64,000 nucleotides of DNA. It comes from Marinobacter sp. F4216. GTDB taxonomy: Bacteria > Pseudomonadota > Gammaproteobacteria > Pseudomonadales > Oleiphilaceae. Under the pieces are notes generated by a model that was given only the letters and a program-made list of their open reading frames with translations, did not search any database and was not told the origin of the DNA. The stretch lies in the NCBI RefSeq assembly GCF_019931195.1, contig NZ_JAIOUO010000002.1, positions 682,001 to 746,000 of the forward strand. Reading direction: 5' to 3'. Of the stretch, positions 45,300-54,764 are shown piece after piece (positions within the stretch are counted from its first letter, which is position 1; every line of letters begins with the position of its first letter). The position numbers and the translations under genes were made by a program.

Positions 45300-46247
45300 T
45301 CATACGGGTTCTTTGTTATCCCGGTAAAACCGGAAAATTTCCTTGAGCGGTCGCTTCGGTTTGAAGTTGAACTCTTTTGCAAAGGCCCTGCCGTCGATAA
45401 CCACAGGATACTTGAAAAAGGCCATCAGATAAGACGGAAAACGTCTGAGTTTCAGGGCCCTGAGAATGACTGTCGGAATAATAGGGGGTACGGAAGGGAT
45501 AGGTATTCGCCGGCAGCCAGCCAGCTTGAGAGCGTGCTGACAGGCCACCCAATCCTCCGGAGCGACGTTGAAGATCCCTCGGGTTGGCTTCTGATAGGTT
45601 TTTACGATGGCGTCTGCCATGTCGTCGATGTGAATGAACTGCATCATCGGGGAAAAACCGGCCAGAACTGGCGCGTTTTGCCCGGCCAGCAGCGTGCTGA
45701 TGGAGTTGCGGACACCCGGGCCAACTATGTTGCAGGGCCTCAGAATCGTGATGTTGAGGTCCGGATAGCGCCACAGGTAGATGTTGGCGAGGTTCTCCAG
45801 TTCTACGGAGTCGATCAGGTCTGCACTCAGCCCCGCGCTTTTCAGGGGGGCTGATTCGTCAATCAGGGCAGGGTTGTAGGCAACGGCACCGTACACGTGG
45901 TATGTCGACAGCACCACCACCCTGTGAACGCCATATTTGTGGCTGAGGTCCAGCAATTTCTGGGTGCCAAGGACGTTTGCATTATAGCGGCGCATCCGGG
46001 TCAGCTCACTTGACTGGATGCGTCCGAGGTGAATAACGCCGTCGAATTCATAGCGCCGAAACAGGTCTTCGAAAACGCGCTTGTTGAAGTCGATGCAGTA
46101 GCTTGGGATGTCATCACCAAGGTACACCTGTTCGCGGAAATCAATGGCAACCAGGTCGCAGTCTTCCTTTAAGCGGCTGATCACCTGCTGAGCCAGTGCG
46201 CCTGCGGCGCCAGTCACGAGAATGTGGGGTCTGCGATGTTTTCCCAT
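45300..46247 (-). CDS. atypical SDR-family NAD-dependent epimerase/dehydratase-like protein
   Basis: 315 aa. The Rossmann entry is ILVTGAAGALAQQ (the third conserved Gly is replaced by Ala). It continues with DGVIHLGR, VVVLSTYHVYGA and ILRPCNIVGPG, the normal extended-SDR strands. The catalytic Y-x-x-x-K is not found at its usual place: the helix reads LSADLIDSVELENL, with D and V where Tyr and Lys belong. It is therefore an atypical SDR, perhaps a non-catalytic or differently acting sugar-nucleotide protein. The start ATG overlaps the stop of the acyltransferase gene (TGATG). prsK follows. Located in the exosortase gene block. Confidence 0.72.
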   Translation of the reverse strand: MGKHRRPHILVTGAAGALAQQVISRLKEDCDLVAIDFREQVYLGDDIPSYCIDFNKRVFEDLFRRYEFDGVIHLGRIQSSELTRMRRYNANVLGTQKLLDLSHKYGVHRVVVLSTYHVYGAVAYNPALIDESAPLKSAGLSADLIDSVELENLANIYLWRYPDLNITILRPCNIVGPGVRNSISTLLAGQNAPVLAGFSPMMQFIHIDDMADAIVKTYQKPTRGIFNVAPEDWVACQHALKLAGCRRIPIPSVPPIIPTVILRALKLRRFPSYLMAFFKYPVVIDGRAFAKEFNFKPKRPLKEIFRFYRDNKEPV

Positions 46248-47062
46248 CAGAAAAGCCTTGTCCGTTCACTCAGTCCTTTGTCGATCAGGCGGTTGATCTC
46301 TGCTTTCACCGCTTCAACCCGCTCAGTAACCTGTTCCTCCGGGATCTCCCGGTCATCAAAATACATGGGGGGACCAAAATTCAGGTGCACCTTGGCGGGC
46401 AAAACCATGGGCAGGGCAACGGGCACATACGGAACGCCAAGGGCCTTGGCCAGGGGCTTGATGTTGGCGATGGCGGGAATGGTTTCCTCACAGCCCACAA
46501 CGCCCACGGGTACAATCGGTGCCTTGTATTTCATGGCGAGGTGCATGAAACCATTACCGAATCGCTTCAGCTCGTATCGATCATGGTAGAGCTTGCCGGA
46601 ACCGCGGATCCCTTCAGGAAACACGATCACGGCTTCGTTGTTGGCCAGCATTTTCGCGCAGTTAACCGGGTCGCCCAGAACGGCCCCGACTTCGTTCAAA
46701 AGATTGCCAAGCCACGGAACCGTAGGAAAAAAGCGTTCGATCATGGCGCGCGGGATGCGAGGATTTTCCTTGCGAGAGGCGAGGGCATAGCCAATCAGAA
46801 GACCATCAATGGGTAATTGTCCGCTGTGATTGGCAATGATCAGAACAGGTCCTTCCGATGGGATCTGCTCTACTCCGTAGGCCTGCACCCTGAAATAGCG
46901 TTCGTAAATGGGTTTGAGCAGGCCAAAGCCGTATTTTATGGCCTCGTTATTGTAGCCCCAGGGATCGTAACCGAGGCTGCCGATTGGTTTTTGGATGCGG
47001 TTGACGTGCTCCTCCAGTGCAGGAGAGACGAGCTTCGATTTGATCAACGATGTCAGGCCCAT
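46247..47062 (-). CDS. 1-acylglycerol-3-phosphate acyltransferase-like (PlsC family)
   Basis: 271 aa. The catalytic motif IANHSGQLPIDGLL (N-H-x4-D) and the acyl-acceptor motif VFPEGIRGSGK (F-P-E-G-x-R) are both clear. A later IVPVGVVG strand fits motif 4. It would transfer an acyl group from acyl-CoA or acyl-ACP, either to a phospholipid precursor or to a lipid that anchors the polymer. The ATG at 47062 has GGGAG 6 bases upstream. It overlaps the downstream SDR gene by 1 base. 28 bases upstream lies the mutarotase gene. Its nearness to prsK may be only organisational. Confidence 0.8.
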   Translation of the reverse strand: MGLTSLIKSKLVSPALEEHVNRIQKPIGSLGYDPWGYNNEAIKYGFGLLKPIYERYFRVQAYGVEQIPSEGPVLIIANHSGQLPIDGLLIGYALASRKENPRIPRAMIERFFPTVPWLGNLLNEVGAVLGDPVNCAKMLANNEAVIVFPEGIRGSGKLYHDRYELKRFGNGFMHLAMKYKAPIVPVGVVGCEETIPAIANIKPLAKALGVPYVPVALPMVLPAKVHLNFGPPMYFDDREIPEEQVTERVEAVKAEINRLIDKGLSERTRLF

Positions 47063-47090
47063 GCCGACTCCCTGTTACCTGCAAAATCCG

Positions 47091-48011
47091 TTACATGCGG
47101 CCGATCAGTACACCCACGGTGTGGCTTTGGCCTTCATTCAGTACCCGGTAGTCACCGCCGGCATTGGCGGTTTCAATGCAAAGCATATTCTTCCATGCCG
47201 AGTTTGAAAAATCCGATAACCGGGCTGCTTTCTCCGGGCCGGGGTTCCAGACGACCGTGGAATCGCTGCCGACGCTTCTCAGCCGTCTGCTGCCGCCGGG
47301 TGTCACGATGGTCAGTGGTTCGCCGCTCTCGTAGATTCGATCTGTTTCTCCGTCGAAATAGACCGCGCCTTCCTGGTTCCGGTATTCCCAGTGATCAAGC
47401 GTGTCGATGTAATTGCTGTTGCCCAGTCCCAGAACCCGTGTTCTGTTGATGTCGGCGGTGGGGAAATAGCTGTGCAGGGCCTGGCTGAATGCCAGAGGCT
47501 CCAGGTCCAGGTTGGTTGTGGTCAGCGCGATCTGGCAACCACGTACCGAAAAATTGAAGGTGATCAGGGCCACCGCATGACCCGTCCAGTACGGCTCAAA
47601 ATCTTCCGTCGCATCCAGGGAAAGGCTGATCTCTACCTCATGGGCGTTTTCACGAACATCTTCGAGCTTCCAGAGTGCGGTTCGAGCGAAGCCGTGAGCG
47701 CTGTCGGCCAATATGCGTTTTCGGACCTCTGGTGCATTGCGTTTGGGGTCTCCAAACCAGGGCCAGCAAACTGGAATGCCGCCCCGAATGGCACGACCAG
47801 GCTCGTAGCGTGCAGTATTGCTCAGCCAGAGCCAGTCCGCATCATCCTGAGGGGTGAACTGAGTCAGGTGGGCTCCCTGCAGGAAGAGTGTTGCCCTGAA
47901 TAGAGGGTGGCGAACCTCCAGGGCTTCCAGTTGCCCAATTGTGTTCCATCTCGTGAAGGACCATTGGCCCGGCGACAGCGAGAGGGGCGGCCGGTTACTG
48001 CTCTCAGACAT
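47091..48011 (-). CDS. D-hexose-6-phosphate mutarotase (aldose-1-epimerase family, YeaD-like)
   Basis: 306 aa from ATG 48011; the open frame runs to 48221 but the extra part overlaps the divergent oxygenase gene. Galactose-mutarotase fold marks are AHLTQFTPQDDADWLWLS, GIPVCWPWFGDPKR (the H/W-P-W-F-G substrate loop) and HSYFPTADI (the catalytic-type His), with FWNPGPEKAARL near the end. It interconverts alpha and beta anomers of hexose-6-phosphate. First gene of the minus-strand group leading to prsK. Catalytic Glu not verified. Confidence 0.82.
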   Translation of the reverse strand: MSESSNRPPLSLSPGQWSFTRWNTIGQLEALEVRHPLFRATLFLQGAHLTQFTPQDDADWLWLSNTARYEPGRAIRGGIPVCWPWFGDPKRNAPEVRKRILADSAHGFARTALWKLEDVRENAHEVEISLSLDATEDFEPYWTGHAVALITFNFSVRGCQIALTTTNLDLEPLAFSQALHSYFPTADINRTRVLGLGNSNYIDTLDHWEYRNQEGAVYFDGETDRIYESGEPLTIVTPGGSRRLRSVGSDSTVVWNPGPEKAARLSDFSNSAWKNMLCIETANAGGDYRVLNEGQSHTVGVLIGRM

Positions 48012-48127
48012 GGTTCTTATCGGTTTGCAGGAGGTTAAGCGTACATGCGTATAAAGAGAGTAAATTAATTCTCCCGCTGCCGCGAGAACTATGCCTAAAA
48101 TATGAAAATTTTTTTGTGGGGTGCCAG

Positions 48128-48874
48128 ATGGTTGAGGACGTTGTGAAGGTAATTGACGCCCGTACGGTTGGCCTCGGATCGTCATTGAATGCTTCGTCGG
48201 TGGGTTTGGGACTTTCGGCATCTGACCTTGTTGCGGGGATGGATGAGGCGAGAGAAACTTGTCTGAACCATTTGGCAGACGGGCTGAGTGAGCATGGCTG
48301 GATGACCTTCGATGCGTCCTCGTTCCTTGGGCCCCGGTTACTTCAGGCGCTCGCGGCCGAAGTGATGCTGCTCGAAAGTACGGATGCCATGAAGAAAGCA
48401 GGAGTAGGCCGGGGGTCGGATCATGTACAGGATCGTTCGATCCGGAGGGACAGGATCGCGTGGCTTCAGGGCATTACGTCTCCCCAGGCAGCTTTGTTCG
48501 AAAACTTTGAGCGCATCCGTGAGGGGTTGAACCAAAGGCTTTTTCTGGGGCTCAAGCGGTTTGAGTGTCATTACGCGACCTATCGTCCGGGAGACTTCTA
48601 CCGCAAGCACCTGGACAGCTTTCGCGGGCGCGCTTCACGTGTCGTGAGTCTGGTGTTGTATCTCAATGAGGATTGGCAGCCGGAGGATGGTGGCGAGCTG
48701 TGCATTTTTAATCGTGACAGCGAACATGAAATGTGCGGCCTGGTGCTGCCGGAAGCCGGACGTATGGCGGTTTTTCTCAGCGAAGAGATTCCCCACGAGG
48801 TACTGCCAGCGAACCGAACGCGGTTTAGTCTTGCCTGCTGGTTCCGGCAGGACGAAGTCCCGTTGCCGCTCTGA
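48128..48874 (+). CDS. 2-oxoglutarate/Fe(II) oxygenase, prolyl-4-hydroxylase/SM-20-like
   Basis: About 248 aa. The iron triad is in the C-terminal half: KHLDSF (H-x-D), EIPHEVLPA (distal His) and RFSLACWFR (the 2-oxoglutarate-binding Arg). The intervening VVSLVLYLNEDWQPEDGGELCIF is the core of the SM-20/P4H class. The start is ATG 48128; a GTG at 48116 is in frame. An unrelated N-terminal part (about 90 residues) precedes the core. It is divergent from the mutarotase gene (117 bases apart) and precedes ffs. Substrate unknown; ordinary chromosomal codon use. Confidence 0.75.
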   Translation: MVEDVVKVIDARTVGLGSSLNASSVGLGLSASDLVAGMDEARETCLNHLADGLSEHGWMTFDASSFLGPRLLQALAAEVMLLESTDAMKKAGVGRGSDHVQDRSIRRDRIAWLQGITSPQAALFENFERIREGLNQRLFLGLKRFECHYATYRPGDFYRKHLDSFRGRASRVVSLVLYLNEDWQPEDGGELCIFNRDSEHEMCGLVLPEAGRMAVFLSEEIPHEVLPANRTRFSLACWFRQDEVPLPL

Positions 48875-48910
48875 ATGGGTGCCCTTTTCGTGCCGGGTTA
48901 ATAAATGCCG

Positions 48911-48939
48911 TTGTAGTCGCCCATGCCATTTGCTAATAT
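48911..48939 (+). promoter_or_regulatory. sigma-70 promoter of the SRP RNA gene
   Basis: -35 TTGTAG (48911-48916), exactly 17 bases, -10 TAATAT (48934-48939), then a GC-rich discriminator (GCGCGCC). Transcription would start near 48946, about 30 bases before the mature RNA. A GC-rich discriminator is typical of growth-rate-controlled stable RNA promoters. Confidence 0.7.
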
Positions 48940-48977
48940 GCGCGCCGCTTTCGGGGAACATTTCCCGAGCCCGTTAT

Positions 48978-49088
48978 GGTGGCCCCATTGGTGCCTCCGC
49001 AACATGAAACCGTGAACCCGGTCAGGCCCGGAAGGGAGCAGCCGCAGCGGTGGAATTGTGTGCCGGAGTGTCGCTGATGGGGGCACCC
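48978..49088 (+). ncRNA. ffs: signal recognition particle 4.5S RNA
   Basis: The conserved SRP core GGTCAGGCCCGGAAGG, followed by GAGCAGCC, forms the Ffh-binding asymmetric loop and GGAA tetraloop. The ends (GGTGGCCCCAT and ATGGGGGCACC) pair nearly perfectly into the long stem. The overall length of about 111 bases is that of the short bacterial SRP RNA. With Ffh it targets membrane proteins to the translocon. It lies just upstream of dnaX, as in related gammaproteobacteria. Ends are good to a few bases. Confidence 0.92.
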
Positions 49089-49261
49089 CCAAATATCCTC
49101 CCGTTTGTTTCATTCCCAATAACTTACCGCTAGCTTAAGCGTGCTTCAGTCCGTTAGTTCAGGTGTGCTTCCGTGACACTCGGTACAGCGTCGCGCTTGC
49201 TTCTTCTCGAAGGCTGTCCGTGCTATGGTTAAGCCCCGTTTTTGACTGCAGTTGGCGGAAC

Positions 49262-51301
49262 ATGAGCTACCAGGTACTTGCCCGAAAATGGCGCCCTCGC
49301 ACCTTCCAGGACATGGTGGGCCAAGAACATGTGCTTCAAGCACTGATTCACGCATTGGAAAGCCAGAGATTGCACCATGCCTATCTGTTTACCGGTACCC
49401 GCGGTGTGGGGAAAACAACCATCGGCCGGCTGCTGGCGCGGTGCCTGAACTGTGAAACTGGTATAACCGCCAACCCCTGCGGCGAGTGTTCCAGCTGTCT
49501 TGAGATTCAGGACGGTCGGTTTGTTGATCTGATCGAAATCGATGCGGCATCTCGAACCGGCGTAGACGACATGCGGGAACTGACGGACAACGTCCAGTAC
49601 GCTCCGACCCGCGGGCGCTATAAGGTGTACCTTATTGACGAGGTGCACATGCTGACCAACCAGTCTTTCAACGCCTTCCTGAAGACGCTGGAGGAGCCAC
49701 CTGAACACGTGAAGTTCCTGCTGGCCACAACAGATCCCCAAAAGCTTCCGGTTACCATTCTATCCCGCTGTCTGCAGTTCAATCTGAAACGCATGACGCC
49801 AGAGCACATTGCCGGGCATCTCCAGCATGTACTGACCGAAGAGCAGATTCCGTTTGAGGAACCGGCACTTTGGCTGCTGGCCCGTGCGGCGGATGGCAGT
49901 ATGCGCGATGCACTGAGCCTGACCGACCAGGCCATTGCCTTTGGTAACCAGAACCTGGCGGCCAGTGATGTCAGCAACATGCTGGGAACCATTGATCAGC
50001 GCGACATCGAGCGCCTGGTCAGCACACTGGTCGAACGCGATGGGCCGGGGCTGCTCACGGAAATCAATCGGATTTCGGATTTTGCTCCGGACTACGGTGT
50101 GATTCTGGCCGACCTCTTGGCGTTGTTCCATCGGGTCACCATGGAACAGGTGGTGCCCGGTAGCGCCGATAATGCACTTGGCGACGCCCGGCAGGTTCAG
50201 GCGCTGGCCAAGAAACTGAGTGCCGAAGACGCCCAGCTTTTCTATCAGGTGGCGCTGGCGGGCAGGAAAGACCTGTCGATCACTCCCGATGCCCGAATGG
50301 GCTTTGAAATGACGTTGTTGCGGATGCTGGCATTCCGCCCAGGCACTGAACGGCGCGAACCTCCCAAAATGAGTTCATCCGCCCCGGCCGCCAGCTCGGA
50401 GACCAAGGAAGAGCCCGAACCTGCGGGTACTGCGGCATCCGCTCCCGCTGAGACCAGTCTGGAAAAAACATCGGTGGAGGCGGAGACCGCCCCTCAGTCA
50501 ACAGCGCCAAGTGAACAAGCGAATGACGTAGCCGAAGAGCCAGCTAACCGCGAGCCGGCTGCGCAAGAGGTTTTGGCCGATGGGCCGGAACAGGCTGCTG
50601 TTTCCGATGAGTCAGCGGATTCCAGTGCTGCTGGGTCTGGAGAAGCCATCCCTCCGGCAGAGCAAATGGCATCTGACGATACCGGTGATGACGCCTGGCT
50701 GGCGAGCCTGGATGCGCAGGCGGAGGCGGGTGCCGGGGATGTCGATTCGTTCGATGATGTGACGCCACATCCAGAGGAATCCACCAGCCAGCCGACCAGC
50801 GCGCTGGCAAGCGAGTCTGTGGAACCGGGTGACGGGCTGGGTGCTAACCCGGTCCCGGAACAGGCCACCGAGATTCACAGTGAAGCAACTGACGTTGAGC
50901 TGCCCACAGAACCAGAAGGGCAGTTTGTCTGGGAGCGGGACTTCCGTTCGCTGGCAATCGTTGGTATGCCCGGGAATCTGGGCAGTCAGTGTTCGATGAG
51001 CTGGGATGGTCAGGCAGTCGTATTGACCATCGACGAGGGACACTTCCGCCTTCTGAACGAACGGCATGAGGAAAAGATCCTCGCGGGCTTGAGAAAACGG
51101 TTCGGTGACGCCATTGAATTGCGCGTAGAGGTTGGTGAACCGGGGCCCCACACGCCGGCTGCCTTTGAGGAGCGACAGAGGGTCGCGCGCCAGCAGGCGG
51201 CAGAACAAGCCATCCGACAGGATCCGGCGGTACAGGCCATCGTTGAACGATTCGAAGGGCGGGTAGTCGAAGACACTATCCGGCCGACTCAGATTAAGTA
51301 G
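49262..51301 (+). CDS. dnaX: DNA polymerase III subunits gamma and tau
   Basis: 679 aa from ATG 49262 ([12 protein letters not shown]), although the frame is open further upstream. Walker [12 protein letters not shown] (residues 43-53), zinc Cys64, Cys73, Cys76 and Cys79, and Walker B-type YLIDEVHML mark the clamp-loader ATPase. Residues about 370-590 are A/E/P-rich low-complexity linker; the C-terminal domain (about 590-679) contacts DnaE/DnaB as tau. It links clamp loading to the replication fork. A run of six A at 50463-50468 (codons 401-403) could allow a shift to the -1 frame, ending at 50514 after about 15 codons, which would give a gamma-like product of about 417 aa. Untested. Confidence 0.95.
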   Translation: MSYQVLARKWRPRTFQDMVGQEHVLQALIHALESQRLHHAYLFTGTRGVGKTTIGRLLARCLNCETGITANPCGECSSCLEIQDGRFVDLIEIDAASRTGVDDMRELTDNVQYAPTRGRYKVYLIDEVHMLTNQSFNAFLKTLEEPPEHVKFLLATTDPQKLPVTILSRCLQFNLKRMTPEHIAGHLQHVLTEEQIPFEEPALWLLARAADGSMRDALSLTDQAIAFGNQNLAASDVSNMLGTIDQRDIERLVSTLVERDGPGLLTEINRISDFAPDYGVILADLLALFHRVTMEQVVPGSADNALGDARQVQALAKKLSAEDAQLFYQVALAGRKDLSITPDARMGFEMTLLRMLAFRPGTERREPPKMSSSAPAASSETKEEPEPAGTAASAPAETSLEKTSVEAETAPQSTAPSEQANDVAEEPANREPAAQEVLADGPEQAAVSDESADSSAAGSGEAIPPAEQMASDDTGDDAWLASLDAQAEAGAGDVDSFDDVTPHPEESTSQPTSALASESVEPGDGLGANPVPEQATEIHSEATDVELPTEPEGQFVWERDFRSLAIVGMPGNLGSQCSMSWDGQAVVLTIDEGHFRLLNERHEEKILAGLRKRFGDAIELRVEVGEPGPHTPAAFEERQRVARQQAAEQAIRQDPAVQAIVERFEGRVVEDTIRPTQIK

Positions 51302-51311
51302 GAGACAGGTG

Positions 51312-51635
51312 ATGATGAATAATATGGGCGACCTGATGAAGAAAGCCCAGAAGATGCAGGAAGAAATGCAGAAAGCCCAGGAAGAAATCGCCAAGGCGGA
51401 AGTGACCGGCGAAGCAGGGGCCGGGCTGGTTAAGGTCACCATGAACGGGCGCCATGATGTTCGAAAGGTTGATATCGATTCCTCATTGCTCAGCGAAGAC
51501 AAGGAAATCCTGGAGGACCTGCTGGCGGCAGCGGTTAACGATGCGGTGCGTCGCGTTGAGGCCAACCAGAAAGAAAAAATGTCAGGCATGATGTCCGGGA
51601 TGGGGATGCCGCCCGGTTTCAAGATGCCGTTCTGA
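51312..51635 (+). CDS. YbaB/EbfC-family nucleoid-associated protein
   Basis: 107 aa from ATG 51312 (GGAG 7 bases upstream; GTG 51309 is an alternative). It begins [20 protein letters not shown], the coiled-coil start of the YbaB family, followed by the conserved [16 protein letters not shown] stretch and the M-P-P-G-x-x-M-P-F end. A small DNA-binding dimer. Normal place between dnaX and recR. Confidence 0.95.
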   Translation: MMNNMGDLMKKAQKMQEEMQKAQEEIAKAEVTGEAGAGLVKVTMNGRHDVRKVDIDSSLLSEDKEILEDLLAAAVNDAVRRVEANQKEKMSGMMSGMGMPPGFKMPF

Positions 51636-51672
51636 TCCGGGATCAGGTTCATACGAAATTTGAGGAGTCTTC

Positions 51673-52275
51673 ATGGCATTCAGCCCGTTGGTTGATGAAC
51701 TCGTCGAATCGCTTCGGTGTCTGCCCGGCGTAGGTCAGAAAACGGCTCAGCGCATGGCCTTCCATTTGCTGGAACGTGGACGGTCCGGCGGTGTCCGTCT
51801 CGCAGATGCGCTGGGTAAGGCAATGGATGGCGTCCGCCGATGCGACAGCTGTCAGAATTTTTCGGACACCGAGACCTGTGGCATCTGCGAAAACCCGGGG
51901 CGGCGCACCGGGACGCTCTGTGTGGTGGAAAGTCCTTCGGATTTGCTGGCTATTGAACAGTCCGGCGACTACCGGGGTGGGTATTTTGTACTGATGGGGC
52001 ACTTGTCCCCGATCGACGGAATCGGGCCGGCGGAAATCGGCGTGGAGCGCCTGATTGATCGGGTCGTGCAGGAAGACATCACGGAAGTGATTCTGGCAAC
52101 CAATCCGACCGTTGAAGGCGAAGCCACGGCCCATTACATTGCGGACCGGCTGGACGGCCGGGAGGTTCTGATTACTCGTCTTGCACACGGTATTCCTGTC
52201 GGAGGCGAGCTCGGTTACGTCGATGGCTTCACGCTGACCCATGCCTTCCGGGGCCGCAAACCACTCTCCGAATAG
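51673..52275 (+). CDS. recR: recombination protein RecR
   Basis: 200 aa. Helix-hairpin-helix start ([28 protein letters not shown]), four-Cys zinc finger (about residues 57-72, [16 protein letters not shown]), then a Toprim domain with [14 protein letters not shown] and the [14 protein letters not shown] strand, ending [16 protein letters not shown]. It works with RecO and RecF to load RecA at gaps. ATG with AGGAG 6 bases upstream. Overlapping shadow frames on the other strand are not genes. Confidence 0.97.
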   Translation: MAFSPLVDELVESLRCLPGVGQKTAQRMAFHLLERGRSGGVRLADALGKAMDGVRRCDSCQNFSDTETCGICENPGRRTGTLCVVESPSDLLAIEQSGDYRGGYFVLMGHLSPIDGIGPAEIGVERLIDRVVQEDITEVILATNPTVEGEATAHYIADRLDGREVLITRLAHGIPVGGELGYVDGFTLTHAFRGRKPLSE

Positions 52276-52291
52276 CCCTCCAGGAAATTTT

Positions 52292-53443
52292 ATGGCAACT
52301 ACCGCTGCGGCCGTTGAAGTCCCTCCGGCACCAGAAACCATTGTTTGGCTAGAAACTCCGGAAGCGCTGAATCAGTGGCTCGATCGGGTGTCCGGCCTCC
52401 CTCTGGTATTGGACACCGAGTTCGAGCGGGTGAACACGTTTCATCCGATCCCGGGCCTTGTACAGCTGGGAGCCGGTAGCGAGTTTTTCCTCGTTGATCC
52501 CGGGATCGCCGAGCAGTCGGATCGGTTCCGGTCTGTCCTTGGTGATCCGGGTGTGATCAAGCTGCTCTACGCCATGAGCGAGGACCTGGAGCTGTTTCGC
52601 CACTGGCTGGATCTTGAGCCCCGCGGCGTCATTGACCTCCAGATCGGTGCCGCGCTGGCCGGGGCCGGCTTTTCCGTGGGCTATGCCAGACTGGTGGAAG
52701 AGTTATTCGGCGAAACGCTCGATAAAACGGCCACACGCTCAGACTGGCTTAAGCGTCCTCTCTCAGAGGCCCAGCAGCGCTATGCGGTGGAGGATATCCG
52801 GTTTCTGGAGCCGCTTTACCGGTGGGTCATTCCCCGGTTGCGTGAGCGGGGCCTGGAGCAGGCAATGATCGAGGAATCGGCGCGATTCGCACAGGAGCAG
52901 AGCGGCCAGGAAAACCCGGAGCAGCATTATCTCAAGTTGCGTGCGGGCTGGACTCTGAAACCCACGCAACAATTAGCGCTAAGGGAATTGGTTCTCTGGC
53001 GGGAACAGCAGTGCCGGAAACTTGATCGGCCCCGCAACCGCGTGCTGGCCGATCCAATATTAATTGCCATAGCCGAGCGAATGCCGGACACAGCTCGGGC
53101 GTTGTCTGGTATTGATGGATTGCCACCGGTGGTGGTACGCAAATACGGTGAGCTTTTGGTGTCGCTGGTGAATCAGGCCCGGGAATCCGGTGACGCATCA
53201 ACGTTGAAACGAATCGCACCGCCCCTGACCCGGGATGAGCAGGGTGTATTAAAGGAAATCAAAAAACGTTTCAGGAAATCTGCCGAGGTGTCGGGCGTCC
53301 CCATTGAGCTTCTGGCTCCGAGAAAACGACTGGAAAAAGTAATTCAGGATCGTTCCGTCAGGGATCAGGCATTTTTCCAGGGCTGGCGGTCGAAAGTGCT
53401 GGAGCCCGTCAGGACAGAGATTGAGGAACTACTTAGATCATGA
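52292..53443 (+). CDS. rnd: ribonuclease D
   Basis: 383 aa from ATG 52292 (AGGA 7 bases upstream); the frame extends to 52241 without a good start. DEDD exonuclease motifs: LPLVLDTEFERVN (motif I, D-x-E), YAMSEDLELF (motif II, D) and QRYAVEDIRFL (motif III, Y-x-x-x-D). Two HRDC-like helical regions follow in the C-terminal half (LRELVLWREQQCRKLDRPR). It trims 3' ends of tRNA precursors. It overlaps the ycgL start by 4 bases. Confidence 0.93.
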   Translation: MATTAAAVEVPPAPETIVWLETPEALNQWLDRVSGLPLVLDTEFERVNTFHPIPGLVQLGAGSEFFLVDPGIAEQSDRFRSVLGDPGVIKLLYAMSEDLELFRHWLDLEPRGVIDLQIGAALAGAGFSVGYARLVEELFGETLDKTATRSDWLKRPLSEAQQRYAVEDIRFLEPLYRWVIPRLRERGLEQAMIEESARFAQEQSGQENPEQHYLKLRAGWTLKPTQQLALRELVLWREQQCRKLDRPRNRVLADPILIAIAERMPDTARALSGIDGLPPVVVRKYGELLVSLVNQARESGDASTLKRIAPPLTRDEQGVLKEIKKRFRKSAEVSGVPIELLAPRKRLEKVIQDRSVRDQAFFQGWRSKVLEPVRTEIEELLRS

Positions 53444-53733
53444 GTGAAAAAGTGTTTGTGTCTGTTTTTCGAAGCAGCAAAAAAGACGATACCTTCATTT
53501 TTGTCCGACGCGGGCAGGACTGGGAAGAGCTGCCGGATGCCTTGAAGGACATCTTTGGCCAGCCGGTCCATTCGATGGATCTGGTGCTGACACCCGAGCG
53601 CAAACTGGCCCGTACCACAGGCAAGCAGGTGCTGAAAGCGCTTGAAGACAGAGGATTTTACCTCCAGATGCCTGAGGAGCAGGATAGCTACGTGGTTGAA
53701 TTCCGGAAGAAACTGGAGCGCCACAAGCAATGA
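53440..53733 (+). CDS. ycgL: YcgL domain protein
   Basis: 97 aa. KVFVSVFRSSKKDDTFIFV and LPDALKDIFGQP are the core strands of the YcgL fold, and it ends in the usual basic helix. The ATGA overlap with rnd and the 4-base overlap with ycgN show a tight operon. Function unknown in the family; small cytoplasmic protein. Confidence 0.92.
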   Translation: MSEKVFVSVFRSSKKDDTFIFVRRGQDWEELPDALKDIFGQPVHSMDLVLTPERKLARTTGKQVLKALEDRGFYLQMPEEQDSYVVEFRKKLERHKQ

Positions 53734-54176
53734 TTGCGGAGATTCCATTCTGGCAGAGGAAGCGTCTCGACGAGATGAGTCCCGCCGAGTGGGAGTCGCT
53801 GTGCGACGGCTGCGGAAAGTGCTGTCTCCAGAAGCTGGAGGATGAGGACACCGGCGATGTTTACCATACGGACCTGGTTTGCCGGTTCATGGATGAAGCG
53901 ACGTGCCAATGCACCGTATACTCGCAGCGTTTGCAGAAAGAACCCGGTTGTACGGTGTTAACACCGGAAACCGTGGGTGATTATCACTGGTTGCCCTACA
54001 CCTGTGCCTACCGGACCCTGGCTGATGGGCGCCCGCTGGCAGACTGGCACCCGCTGAGAAGCGGTGACCCCAACTCGGTTCACGAGGCGGGCGTGTCGGT
54101 TCGTTCCAAGGTAATACCCTACGACCAGGTTCCAGAGGAAGACTGGGAAGAACATATAATTCACTGGGTTTTGTAA
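53730..54176 (+). CDS. ycgN: YcgN/UPF0260 cysteine-cluster protein
   Basis: 148 aa. Many conserved Cys: LCDGCGKCCLQKLED near the start, CRFMDEATCQCTVYSQR and EPGCTVLTPE. These fit the Cys-cluster fold of the UPF0260 family, probably metal- or iron-sulfur-binding. Start ATG overlaps ycgL by 4 bases. It comes with ycgL in many gammaproteobacteria. Role unknown. Confidence 0.9.
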   Translation: MIAEIPFWQRKRLDEMSPAEWESLCDGCGKCCLQKLEDEDTGDVYHTDLVCRFMDEATCQCTVYSQRLQKEPGCTVLTPETVGDYHWLPYTCAYRTLADGRPLADWHPLRSGDPNSVHEAGVSVRSKVIPYDQVPEEDWEEHIIHWVL

Positions 54177-54520
54177 TGATCGATACTGACGCACAACTTG
54201 CCTATGGCATTTTTTGGGCGGCCTATGCCGTCGCTTTCGTCATTTTCTTTTACATGATGAAAAAACTGTTTCGCATACTTCCTCTCTACGGTTTGCAGAC
54301 GTTACTGCTGGCCACCCTGGTGGCGTTGTTGCTCACCCCCGTTGAATCCAAGGAACTGGCCGGTTGGTGGATTCCCGCCTGGCTGCACGGTGGTTACGAG
54401 ATGATTCTGGGCAATAGTGACGAAGCCGGGCGGGCTCTGTTCAACCTGTCGATTGCCGGTCTCATCATGGCACTGGTCTGGATACTGGATCTCGTCCGTT
54501 ACCGGTTGACCACCCGTTAA
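54176..54520 (+). CDS. small membrane protein of unknown function
   Basis: 114 aa with three predicted membrane helices (residues 10-28, 40-53 and 90-110). No domain that I recognise. It begins one base inside the ycgN stop codon, so it belongs to the same operon. It ends RYRLTTR (basic, cytoplasmic). About 240 bases without a gene follow, with no clear terminator. Confidence 0.72.
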   Translation: MIDTDAQLAYGIFWAAYAVAFVIFFYMMKKLFRILPLYGLQTLLLATLVALLLTPVESKELAGWWIPAWLHGGYEMILGNSDEAGRALFNLSIAGLIMALVWILDLVRYRLTTR

Positions 54521-54764
54521 TTGTCGGTTGCTACGGTCAGTCTCCCCAGCGAAACAGACGCTGCACCCGAGGATGAACCTTAGCAAGCGAAGCTCGTAGA
54601 TACTGATACAGATTCTGAGCGAGCTGAAAAAGGTGTTTGTCCTTTAATGTTCTGTTTTGTATCGAATTTGACGACGTTCGAGAAGTGGCGACCGATCAAA
54701 CAGGCAACCACACAGATTCCGAATCAACCGAGACAGAAAAAAGTAACTGACAGGAACCTGACCC

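Noticed and set aside
46196-46816. 206-codon plus-strand frame
   Set aside because: Opposite the SDR and acyltransferase genes, both of which show family motifs.
47091-48221. Longer version of the mutarotase gene
   Set aside because: The first 70 codons overlap the divergent oxygenase gene and are not protein-like; ATG 48011 fits the family start.
51649-52341. 230-codon minus-strand frame
   Set aside because: Antisense to recR, which has all family motifs.
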